Source: Elysia chlorotica (Eukaryota; Mollusca; Gastropoda; Plakobranchidae). Taken from it: DNA of 64,000 bases. Positions 12,305 through 22,872 of the stretch are shown here, one piece after another; the first letter of the stretch is position 1; the number at the start of each line of letters is the position of its first letter. Location: positions 279,389-343,388 of the forward strand of contig RQTK01000050.1 in assembly GCA_003991915.1 (NCBI GenBank). Reading direction: 5' to 3'. The notes beneath the pieces are model-generated. The model saw only the letters and a list, made by a program, of their open reading frames with translations, ran no database searches and had not been told where the DNA came from. The position numbers and the translations under genes are program-made.

Positions 12305-12546
12305 TGAAAGTCCAAAGTCAGCATTATATAGGCTACACTGTGGACAGGCCCCAAGACTGACCTTTGACAATTTTACATTCTGGCACACATAGACAGTGCA
12401 GAGATGACTCTTTGTCAGTTAGTCACATTACTCATTTTAATCTGGCACAAACCGAACCAGTGAGGGACGAAATCATACAAATATTTTTACCCATCATGGG
12501 TTTTAAACCGGGGACCTCAGGATTGGGAGATAAACGGCATGATAAC
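12305..12546 (-). mobile_element. SINE family 1, diverged copy
   Basis: Body segments AGCATTATATAGGCTACACT, GTGGACAGGCCCCAAGACTG and TTTGACAATTTTAC lie in order. The right end keeps a decayed head (GGTTTTAAACCGGGGACCT). Confidence 0.8.
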
Positions 12547-12665
12547 AGAATCCATCAACATTTTTTAGAACAGTTTTCTTTCTTCACCCCATCACCCTGT
12601 TACATCACTTTACACTTGAAATTAAAACTTTGAAAATGTTGTATATAATAAAGTCGCTGTAACTA

Positions 12666-12760
12666 CAGGTGCTCAGAATGATATACAGACTCAAATACAG
12701 CAAACACTGCATCATATGAAGCTAGCAAAATCATCATCACAGACACCAGAGGAGCAACAT
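12666..12760. repeat. Member 1 of a three-copy dispersed segment
   Basis: About 90 bp related to 13521-13612 and 14629-14722; here GTGCTCAGAATGATATACAG, then CTGCATCATATGAAGC. Function unknown. Confidence 0.6.
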
Positions 12761-13326
12761 TACTCAAAAAGAAAAAAAGGCAGGCTCCAAAAATACTTGG
12801 AAAAAAGGAGCGAAAGAGAAATAGAAAAGGGGTGGGGAAGGCAGTGGCGAGAAGGAAAGAAATGGAAGGACAAATATGGGAACAGAATCAACCAACCCCT
12901 CCCCTACCCCTGAAACTGCTCAAGGCGGGGACAACTCTGAACATAGGGAACGACGAGAGTGTTAAATTCACATTAAACAAATAAATTAGGTACACATATT
13001 TCAATGTCCTTTTGTGTCTGCAGTGCTACATTAGCAAAGAAGACAAAAGACAAGAAAGACATGACAAAACACCGGCTACGAAATTCTTGATGTAAAGCCT
13101 AAGCAGGAACCATGGAGGACCGCTATAATTGAAGCTTAGGACTCTGCTTATCGTTACAGGAAATAGAACGAATACTCTGGCTGTAGTGTGTGTTTTTATA
13201 CCGTTGTTGCTGTTGCTGTTGTTTTTAAATATCGCATTGTTCCGTCGGCTAACGATAAAGTTCAAGGAGCATTGAAAAGGCATTGTTTTATCGGTTGGGG
13301 CGAAATAAAAGTGTTTATGGGTGTAT

Positions 13327-13360
13327 GAGAGAGAGAGAGAGGTGGGGAGATACATAAAAT

Positions 13361-13435
<75 letters not shown>

Positions 13436-13440
13436 CACAG
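13327..13440. repeat. (GA)n microsatellite
   Basis: GA runs at 13327-13342 and 13362-13430, with small interruptions. Reading frames through it on the minus strand are simple-repeat artefacts. Confidence 0.9.
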
Positions 13441-13520
13441 AAAAAGAGAGAGGGAGGGTAGTGTAGGGTAAAAAAACCGAAACTTGTTTTCTTTTCACAG
13501 ATATAAAGCTGAGCTTGGTT

Positions 13521-13612
13521 ACTGGTGATCAGAGTGAATTCTCGACTCATTTGCAGACAACGCTGCATCAAAAACAGCCATCACCATCATAAACACCAGG
13601 TTAGTAACATTC
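13521..13612. repeat. Member 2 of a three-copy dispersed segment
   Basis: It shares CAGAGTGAATTCTCGACTCA with member 3 (one difference) and the CTGCATCA, CATCATAAACACC core. It sits just right of a GA array. Confidence 0.6.
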
Positions 13613-13849
13613 ATATCGATGAAGAAATTTTCAGGATGTATAAAAAGATAAAATAAAGAGTAGAGGTTCAAGCAGTAGGATGCAAGATGGTCCACTCCTT
13701 TATCAAATTGGGGACTTCCCATGTAGAGACAGACATATTTTTTCCAGGACTTAACACATAGATAAAGACCCAAGCAGTAGGGAACAAGGTGTATTCATAC
13801 CGGGGTCTTTATGAATACAAGAGGTAAACTGTGTGTGTGGGAGAGAGAG

Positions 13850-14098
13850 TTGATTTGAGTTGGTTTTAACGTCAAACATCAGCACTATATAGGCTATATT
13901 GTGGAGGGGCCCCAAGCTTGATGTCTGACAATTTTATGTGCTGCCACACACAAGACAGAAATGCCATGACTCTTTCAGTCGGTCACATTAAACTGACACC
14001 TATCCAACCCGTAGGGAAAGAAATCGCCATGACTCGAACCCAGACCTTTTTATGTCGGAAGCCGATGTTCTACCACAGCGCCACCGCTCCCCCCCCAC
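13850..14098 (-). mobile_element. SINE family 1, near full length
   Basis: It runs from GTTTTAACGTCAAACATCAG through TGACAATTTTATGTGCTGCC to a tRNA-like head, read on the minus strand as GGTAGAACATCGGCTTCCGA and then a B-box-like GGGTTCGAGTC. Confidence 0.9.
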
Positions 14099-14628
14099 CC
14101 CAGAGATAGAGAGACACAGGAGATAGAAAGAGAGAGTTGCACTATAATATTGCTCTGGCAGACCAGATTCTTAAGTTAAATCCACTGGCAATATATTTTT
14201 CCACAAGCATCTTAAACCATTCTAATTTTTACAATTTGTGCCCAGCCTGGAAAAAATAAACATAATATGTACCAAAAAAAATAAAATCCCCATGAAGAGA
14301 GATATATCCATCTATAGCATCCTAGCACTGTGTTAACTCATTGACATCATTTAATAAAAATTAGTAAAACAAGTTTTTATAGTAATGATGAAGAAAAAAA
14401 AAAGAGATTTTATATGATAAACAAGGATAAAAGGTATAGACATACACCACAAAATAAATAAAATCTGGCAGTAATATATTAATAACTACAGGCATTTTCC
14501 CTAACCCAGCTTTAAAATGTGCAGTGGAGGATCGGAAAGTCTTAGTTATGTCTCTTTATTGTTGTTTCATAATATTGTAAGATTGAAGTTGTTTTCTTAT
14601 ACTATAAGTAGATCTCAACTTAATATAC

Positions 14629-14722
14629 GGCGCTCAGAGTGAATTCTGGACTCATTTACAGCAAAAGCTGCATCATACGAACGAGACAAAATCTTCATCA
14701 TAGACACCATGTCATCAACAAT
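14629..14722. repeat. Member 3 of a three-copy dispersed segment
   Basis: GCGCTCAGAGTGAATTCTGG, then CAGCAAAAGCTGCATCATAC and ATCATAGACACC. It lies left of the GA array at 14876-14931. Confidence 0.6.
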
Positions 14723-14869
14723 TTATGACAAGAATGTGTTTCAAAAATTAAAAAACAAAGTGTTAAGAATAAGGGAAAGGAAGAGGAAAAGTGAGAGAAT
14801 GAAAGAGAGAGACAGACAGACAGAGAGAGGGAGGAGAGTTCAGGGGGAGAAAGAGATAAGGAGTGAGGG

Positions 14870-14879
14870 AGGGGGGAGA

Positions 14880-14932
<53 letters not shown>
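14870..14932. repeat. (GA)n microsatellite
   Basis: Nearly pure GA from 14876, preceded by more than 100 bases of purine-rich sequence. Confidence 0.9.
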
Positions 14933-14934
<2 letters not shown>

Positions 14935-15599
14935 GCTTTGACCTAAGCGTACATAACTGGTCCATATGACCTCTCAGGCTTTGACGTTTGAGACAGACTG
15001 AGAGTCTGGGGGAAGGGGGGGGAGGCTATGAAGAATATTAGGGGGAGAGAAAGAGCCCTTTTTTATATTAAGTGGATAAGGTGAAGCAGTGATAGCAGGG
15101 GGCCCTGGGCCAAGCTCAGGTTGGGGGTGGGGGTCCCTCACTCCCTAATGATTGTTCTAGGATGCATAATTTTACAAAGCATTTTAAAGAGGGCTCGCTT
15201 CCTGGAGAGCTTTAGGTTAAGATTTCTTTAGGGTCCACCCATTAAGTATTTTGATCACTATCTCTGTTGCTGGTTTTACTTATACTTATTACAATAACAT
15301 TGTACATTTACCTTACTTGTGTTTTCATTGTTACCAGTATCTCTTTCGTATGGTACCAGTCTAGTCGTTTAATCAGTTTGTTCATTTTACCCACTGCAAT
15401 AGTCGAATAATTTCACATTTTGCCCATGGCTTCATACCCTTCTAAATACTGTACGCATTTTTATTCTTATTCACCGAACCACTATCACTCTTTCTGGTGG
15501 TTGCCTTTTTATAGTGGTAGGGTATAGTAATTTTTTTCCATTTCATCTTTCTTCTTGGCACAATTGTGTTATGTATACATGTAATTATGTATTTCAACT

Positions 15600-15710
15600 C
15601 AGTTACTCTGGTACTGAGTGTAGCCTGTTAAGCAGCCTTGGACCGTGAAAGATGGCGCCGAATGACAGCCCACCTCGGAGACGGGACGGCACAGCGTTGA
15701 TGATGATGAT
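15600..15710 (+). mobile_element. Probable dispersed-repeat 3' end with a (GAT)n tail
   Basis: A GC-rich island in AT-rich DNA, AAGATGGCGCCGAATGACAG, then CCTCGGAGACGGGACGGCAC, ends in (GAT)4. A GC-rich end plus a short microsatellite tail is typical of a non-LTR element or SINE 3' end. The family was not identified and no target duplication was found. Confidence 0.35.
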
Positions 15711-15939
15711 GCGTTGCTATTGATAATTAATAATTATGTAGGCTCATATATTATATGTATTAATACATTTGTATAAAACCTCAAATACGTTTTCCTGTTG
15801 TATGTCTGCCCAAAGCATATATACAACTACAAGTTTTGAAGTAGCGTATCCATAGACGCAGTTCGTGCTTAAGCTTGTGTAGAGATAATGGGTGATTGTG
15901 GGTCAGGAAAACCTCAGAGAGCAGAGCTGTCTTCTAGGA

Positions 15940-16075
15940 GCTGTAAGTATAACGGGGCGCAGCTTTCGACTCGTTGTAATAATATGAGATAAAGGAGGCT
16001 TATGTCGAGTCATCATAAGCTACCGCGACATTGTAGCCCACTTACGGCCCTAGTGTAAGAAATATACACTGTATC
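15940..16075. repeat. Repeat family also seen at 62546-62680
   Basis: It shares AATATGAGATAAAGGAGGCT with AATATGCGATAAAGAAGGCT at about 62587, plus related flanks with a TTGTAGC segment further on. Class unknown. Confidence 0.5.
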
Positions 16076-16179
16076 CTTAACGGTGACCGGAACACAGAAC
16101 AGGTTATCCGGGACTTGCGTGGTCACATTTTGTAGATACCGACAACCAGAATAATAAATTAAAAAAGCAAAAACAAAAA

Positions 16180-16330
16180 CAAAAAACAAACTAGGCGACC
16201 ATGTACAGAGCGAAATTCGAACCGCGGATTTCCAAAATCAAAGGCTGACGCTTCTATACCCCCAGTGCCACAACCGTCCCAGCAATGTGGGATACCCTTG
16301 ACTTGGTCGGCCACATTATAGCTTCATACT
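16180..16330 (-). mobile_element. Possible tRNA-derived SINE, different from family 1
   Basis: The minus strand shows CACTGGGGGTATAGAAGCGT (A-box-like) and, about 45 bases on, CGCGGTTCGAATTTCGC (B-box-like), the spacing of a Pol III promoter. The body is not family 1. Confidence 0.45.
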
Positions 16331-18965
16331 GTAGCATACAAACGTACTAAGAGTAAAGAAGTTTCGTAGAGGTAAAAAACTAAACAAACCACAGTGACTA
16401 GACCAGGGCTCAAACTCACGACTTTCCGATAAAAAAAAAACACGCTATATCCTTGGATCACCGCTTAGTACCTGATCCTCTAGAAACCACAGATTGTGAA
16501 TCCTGCAGGAGCATACAGTTAAACGCGCTAGGTTGGGAAAACTGTTTAAATGATTACCCGAATGGAGAGAGGAAAAGGTTAATGGTGCTGTTTTCATAAT
16601 GATAAAGAAAAAAAAGAAATAAGAATGGAGAGTAATTATAGCGCAAATTATATTAGGTAAAATCAAAACAATACAGTGTAACAGCTTTAAGATAAAAAAC
16701 TGACAGACAAAAAATTCAAACCTTTTAAGGAGAAGCTTTATTCTTTCGATCACAGTTTTTACATTATACAAATTGTTTTGACTGGCATATGTGTGAGCAA
16801 TCCACTCTATGAAAATTCATATGATAAAGGATTTTATGAAAATTAAACCTGTTTTGTTAAAGAAATCAATAGCCTTATGTGTCAGACAAATCATGTAGTA
16901 CTAGTAGCACATTGTAGCTAAGAAGAAGAACAAGAACCGCTTAACATAATAAACTTTGCTTGCAATGTCTTTCTCGTGAAAAAAGTCAGTTCATGAAACA
17001 GGTAAAATATTGCCTTTTCAAGATGCACACATTAATTTTTCAGCTCTCAATGAAAGTTCACAAATCCCAAACAACAATTAAAAAAAAACCAACTAAATAT
17101 TATTGTGCAATAGTTAAAGAGCATACCTTCCACCTTTTAAAGTCTCTTTTAACAAAGCAAAACCACAAGATGGCTGTAGTGTAAGATCCACATGTAACGA
17201 GCAGAGGTTTAACCATTGACACAGTAAATACATGAGCTGGGATAAAACTTTGTTTAGTGGCACATGTGAAATGCACTATTTACTGCAAAAAGTGCCACAA
17301 ATGTACCTAAGTCCCAAACTTATCAGGGTAGTTATATTGTGAAAAAGCAAAGAAAGTGAGGAGTGATGAAACATTGAGACATAGTAATATAGAGAAGAGG
17401 AAATGATCCCAAATAAACATGCACCACAGAATGGGTGTAGATATGATTCAAATGCTTAACAACTTCAGAGCAAAATAATTGACTCCCTCCACCATTTTGA
17501 ATGGTAGATAGGATGAACATAACAGCATATAATTATGTGAAACGGCATCCATAGTAATTCCAAAGGTCTGATATAACACCCATACGCACATTATCTTGTC
17601 TGGTGTTAAGTATGGAGTTTTGTCCCCACCACCGCCTATCCCCTAAAAAATATATATAAAATAAACACTCCTCTATTTGTGATGGGATCAAATTACAAAA
17701 GTAGCCCAATCATCATACTTTTCATACATCTCTACTAGTTGTTATCTAGGGTTTATATGATTTGAGGAAGACTTTGAGACAGTTGTCGCTAGCACAATCA
17801 CTCCTTGTACAGACTCTGTTTCGAGGGTAAAGGAAGGGGTGAATAAAAGGGAAGAAAGGGTGAGCCAGTATAATCAAAACTGCCTACGTACAAGTAGGTG
17901 AAATGTCTTCTATAGCTTAGCAAACAACATATGTAAGGGCAGATCTACTCTTTTCACACATTTAAAAAAAAAATTACGAAAAAAGATACTAATTTAAAGT
18001 ATGTTTTTTTCTTCTATAATAGCTATGATAATTGAAAAAAGAAAGTTGTGCATATCATCTGTTTATAAGCAAAAGAAGCAAGACACGAGTCTTCATATCA
18101 AACTACACCTGATGGTCATTGAGAAACAGGTTGGTGGGTAAGACTAGGGTGTTCAGTAAGGTTTATAAATCTTAACATTACCCTACATGATAAGACAGCA
18201 TTAAAAATCTGCCTTGTACATTTCAGTACATATATGCATCACAAAAACACAATCCTTTAAATAATTATTTTTTTCCAAGTTTGATATTTAGTACCACTGT
18301 GTCCCATCTCACTCACAAAAACAATTTAGTTAGCTGAATCTTACATGTAATATAAACAATGGGAATTATATAACGACATAAAGAAAATAGTGTACATATT
18401 AATTATTATTGAGAGAGATTAACATGCAAATTTAGTAACATATGTACATGTATATAAATTTATCCTATCAAATTACAAATCTTCAGAAATTTAATGAGAA
18501 AAATTGACACTTCATTTCAAGACGAACAGATTTGGGCATGACTTTATATGCTTAAATATATCATAAACTCAAAAAGACTCCTAAGCAATTTATAATTTTA
18601 CATATCTCTTCATTATTTTCTTTCCATTTCTGATCTAACGTCCTTTTTTTCAGAACATGTATAATTGTCATTAATTTTCATAGGAAGCCTCTGCTTCAAA
18701 TCTCCCAATATAAGTATGAAAAGAATGCAAATTCGGGTGATTCAAAAGTTTGACAATTATTCATGGAATCAAATGAATGAACCATAATCTGCGTTGCAAT
18801 GAACTTGATTCAGTAATTGATGGAAAAAAAAAAACATCAAAGAAAACAATGACAAACAAAACTTTGTCCACATTTTGCATAAGACTTTAAACATTTGTGA
18901 TCAAGATCAACCAACAGAATATTTACAATTGAGTTTAATAAAATAATGATGCTCTTTCCTCTGTC

Positions 18966-19768
18966 CTACTTCTTTGTTGAAATCATGAATCGTCTCCGCA
19001 AGCGTATCAAGGACACAAGGAAAGCAGGCCACAGCAAAGACAAGTTTTTCTTGTACCATTCTCTGGATTGAAATAACAACAACAGCAAAAAAGAAAATGC
19101 AACACATTTTTATGAATGACTTTTAAAAGAATACATGTTACAGAAAGAAAATAAATATCTCACTCAAATTGATTTAAAATGTTTTTCTTCTTTAATTGTA
19201 GAAAAGCAAGACTAAATTATATATAGACTGTCATGAAATGAGGAAATTCTAGAGGAAAAAAAAACACCCAAACAAACACAGAAATCTAGTGCTTTTGAGG
19301 AATAAAAACAGTAAATAATAAACCAATGAACTGAATGCAGCCCCCAATCCCCTTGTCTATTACATTTTTAAAAAGTGATGAAGTCTACCTGTCCCTGCAG
19401 TTTGTTGCCATTTCAAACCCCAAATTTTGCAGTTTTGCAAAAAATAACAAAATTTGACACAAATTTTGCCCAAAATGTGCAATGTGGAAAATATGTTATG
19501 AGTGACTTTGTGAACGCAAGGGGCCTCTTTTGTTTCTTTAAAAATGTGGGTATCTGTACATGTACTAACCAACAGAAATTTTACTGAAATGTTCAGTCTT
19601 CGTCAAATTAAGTAACTAGATTACATTATGTTGCTATTTGGCAATTAAATTGAAAAATTGCTAATTACACAGACATGTTTTAGTAACTTCTGCGAAAACC
19701 TTCAATTTTAATAAATTGGACTTCCCAGAGAGAAAAAGAAATTTATATAGGTAACTTAAAACTCTCTC

Positions 19769-19834
<66 letters not shown>

Positions 19835-21725
19835 GCTCGCTCGTCCTCTCTCTTTCTCCCCTTCTCTCCCAGTTTTCTCTCTCTCTCACTCTTTCTCTCT
19901 CTCTCTCTTCTTCTCTCGCTCACTCAGTCCCTAATTGTTGGGTCGGTGTGACCGGCTGAGACAGGAGTCATGGTATCCCCGCCCTGTCTCGTGTGTGGCA
20001 GCACATACAATTGTCAGAAGTCTGTCTTGGGGTCCGTCCACAATATAGCCTATATAGTGCTGATGCTGGACGTCAAAACCAACTCAACTCAACTCTCCAT
20101 AATGATTTTCTCGTTTTTTTTTCATAATTACTTTAAAAAAAAAAGGTGATCATGAGCTTACTTGTTGTATCGCAGATGCTCCTCTCTATTTTCATTTAAA
20201 AATTTTCTGTAAAACACAGACATTTGCTCTGCAGGAGTTGTCTTTTTGTTGCCATCTTGTACAGATGGTTCAAGGTTCTTGACATATTCCCCTTTCTCCT
20301 TCAGTTGAGAACAGCAGACAGAAAAAAACAAAACGAAATATAATTATACCAATCAGCAAGGTATTAGTATATTATATCAGGAGACAGGAACCAATTAGGT
20401 AAGACTGTACTATTAATTTATAATAATGTTTTTTTTTTATTACATCACAAATTCGACTTCAGGTACAATGAATTATGTATGAAAAATTGAAATTCGCAAA
20501 CCATCTCTATTAATTTTCTATTAAAAAACAAAGCTATCAGCAAAAACTGTTATTTCACCTTAAAGTATTTAAATACATACACAGGATTATGTTAATCCTT
20601 TCAGATAATAGGACACAAAAATAGTTTAGTATACAGCATTAGTAAGAAATATTATTACAACATGGAGTTTTGGTTTGGAGTTAATGAAAACAGTTTCTAA
20701 TTCCTCTTCTGTTTTTTTTAATCACCCTAGGCAGGCTTTTTTATGGCTACCAGTATTTTCAGGATAGACTGTGAAAGTAACTTCAAATGGTACATCATGA
20801 CATGCGTCTAATAGACTACCTGTAGATGTAAGCCACTTCAGTCTATTGATTGACTACTTAGACCATCTAAGGTATCTTTGAGTGCAGCCAGTCTTAATAA
20901 ATGGGATGTTGACAAAAAAAAAAGGGACATGATTATAAAGCCCTAAAATCAATTATACAAAATGTCATTTTAAAAACCACAGTTCTATGAACATCTATCT
21001 CATTAAAAAACAAAAGTGTCTCTTGTTTGACTAAAAACGTACCTGAAATGTTAAGACTTTTACCATTTTTATAGACTGCATAGATTTTATCCAACTATAC
21101 CCCTATGGTTGTATTGTGTGAATGTTACATAGAGCGCTAGTTTGGCAAGTACGAGGTCCACGGTTAGACCCTCAGCTACTGAATCTCACAGTTTATGGTG
21201 TGATGAACTGACATCAAATCTAGATCTAATGTGAGACATAAAAATAAGCAAAAGACTTGTAGATCCAGGAAAAAATAATGACGAAGTAAAAAAAATTTTT
21301 TTTTTATCTCTTAGGTTCACTTTTTCTGGATGTCCCAACCATGGGAAACAAGGCAACCGTAACCCTTTCAGTTCCTATAGGTTAGATTAAACTAGTCACA
21401 GTGTATAGTTATTTAAAAAAAAGATGGGATGGGTTGGGGGCCCAGGTCTCTGTAAAAATGCTCATTTGCCCCTGATGGTAAATCTACGGTTACCATGAAC
21501 ATGACTTGAAAATGACTTTTTTTTCACAACAAAATGGCAAAAGCATTTATTGTGTAAATTTTGGACAAACTTAGTTAAAACTTTAGGAACTACATGTGTG
21601 TTAAAAAAAAATTAACCTGAGTTCTCAAAATCTGTTACTATAGTAGAATATAAAATGATGTATAATAAATGACTAAAAATGACAAAGTTCTCAAAATCTG
21701 TTACTATAGTAGAATATAAAATGAT

Positions 21726-21774
<49 letters not shown>

Positions 21775-22723
21775 CTCTTTCTCTCTCGCTTGCTCAGTCT
21801 TCTCTCTTTCTCCCTTTCTCTCCCAGTTTTCTCTCTCTCTCTCTTTTTCTCTCACTCTTTCTCTCTCGCTCGCTCAGTCCCTACTATAGTTGGGAATACA
21901 AAATGATGTATAATAAATGACTAAACATGACAAACCTTGAAGAATTTGGTATTGTGGTTTGCCCAGAACTTGTGGTTCCACTCTAGAACTTCAGATCGCT
22001 GTAATCTGAACATCTTTTCAGTAGGAGTTTCATCAGGAGGGACATGGAAATGGATGGTTTGTATGTTGGACACTGGATCTGGTGGGCCATAAATATCTGA
22101 ATTCCTCACTACCGGTCCGGATGATGAAATTTTCAATTTCTTGGACTAAAAAAGACACAAAAAAATTCAAATCAATTCTTTTTTTTTCCGTAATCCACGA
22201 CCATGCTTGAAAGGAAAACATCTCGGAATAAAATAAATATAATTTCACATGAACTGTGTTTCCCACTTAATTGCTACAACAACAATGGCACTGCAAAGAA
22301 GGTAAGGGATTTCTTCAAATCAATATCAAGCCATGATGATGCATAAAAAAGGGAAACAAAAAAACCCCCAAAAAACAGCATTTCAGTTTTGTTTTAAAAA
22401 AAAATCGTGCCTTCTAAAAAAAAAGTGGTCAGACCATGCAGTTGGCTTTACCTGGATCTTATTTTTAAATGACATATAATGTCAAAACTCAGATTTAATA
22501 GTCTTGACAATAAAATAAAAATACTGACATGTGACAGTATAGATGTACCAAACATTATTTTCCCAATCACTGCACCTACTTCTTTTTTAGATGTAAGACA
22601 CCTTGACCATATTTTTCCTCCTGATTCTCCTGGTGACCATGCACAGGCTGGATGTGATAACTGTGCTGAGCAAGTCACTCTGAGTACTTGACCAGGTGCT
22701 ACAAGGCAACGAATGTTCTGCAT
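18966..22723 (-). CDS. COA8: COA8 (cytochrome c oxidase assembly factor 8; APOPT1), complete four-exon gene
   Basis: COA8 is a mitochondrial protein needed for complex IV assembly or protection from oxidative damage. Coding exons on the minus strand are 22580-22723, 21936-22145, 20162-20298 and 18966-19062 (stop TAG at 18966-18968). They give 588 nt and 195 residues, close to the human protein. The frame is continuous across all three introns. Exon 1 (MQNIRCLVAPGQVLRVTCSA) is Arg-containing with no acidic residue until about residue 32, fitting a mitochondrial presequence. The core matches the family: SDIYGPPDPVSNIQTIHFHV, then EVLEWNHKFWANHNTKFFKE (human EWNQQFWANQN), then AEQMSVFYRKFLNENREEHL, then RYNKEWYKKNL and a basic C-terminus RLRRRFMISTKK. 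The start is the first ATG in frame; a possible 5' noncoding exon begins at 22872 after a TTCTACAG acceptor. A candidate ATTAAA poly(A) signal lies at 18934-18939. Confidence 0.93.
19757..19924. repeat. (CT)n-rich tract in COA8 intron 3
   Basis: Nearly pure CT to about 19826, then interrupted CT/TC-rich sequence resembling the tract at 21727-21880 (CTCGCTCGCTC and TTTCTCCC segments recur). Confidence 0.9.
19932..20097 (+). mobile_element. SINE family 1, 5'-truncated, in COA8 intron 3
   Basis: It starts at TTGTTGGGTCGGTGTGACCG and runs through the full body to an AACTCAACTCAACTC tail. The tRNA head is absent. It lies 64 bases from exon 3 of COA8 and antisense to it. Confidence 0.9.
21620..21935. 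repeat. Tandem 66-bp units interrupted by a (CT)n tract
   Basis: Unit GTTCTCAAAATCTGTTACTA and onward starts near 21620 and again near 21685. A third, partial unit (AAAATGATGTATAATAAATG) at about 21900-21935 ends exactly at the COA8 exon 2 donor. A CT array of about 155 bases (21727-21880) sits between units 2 and 3. Confidence 0.8.
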
Positions 22724-22872
22724 CACGTTGGGATCTCAACAATGCAAGTTTTTTAAAACAGCTCAGTAATAATGCTTTTTGTTTTGTTCCAACAATTCAC
22801 TGAAGAATCCTGATCACCACAAACTTTGAAATAATCACAGTCTAAGGTCTCATTGCGTATGATGATTTGTCT
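22724..22872 (-). other. Probable COA8 5' untranslated exon segment
   Basis: On the minus strand an acceptor-like TTTTTCTACAG precedes 22872. The segment then runs without a further donor into the ATG at 22723. It contains an in-frame stop before the ATG, as expected for a leader. Confidence 0.4.

Larger units (their letters stand above)
12063..18965. other. Region between the ATIC exons and COA8
   Basis: This was searched by eye on the minus strand for earlier ATIC exons (the NYWW, GAGQQSR and IDQYVTG regions) and none was found. It holds two SINE copies, GA arrays, three related segments near 12.7, 13.5 and 14.6 kb, a GC-richer repeat-like patch at 15.6-16.4 kb, and about 2.5 kb of plain AT-rich sequence (16450-18965). 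Confidence 0.55.

Noticed and set aside
13026-13571. A 181-codon minus-strand open frame
   Set aside because: Its middle is a Ser-Leu run made by a GA/CT array, and the ends look unlike coding sequence.
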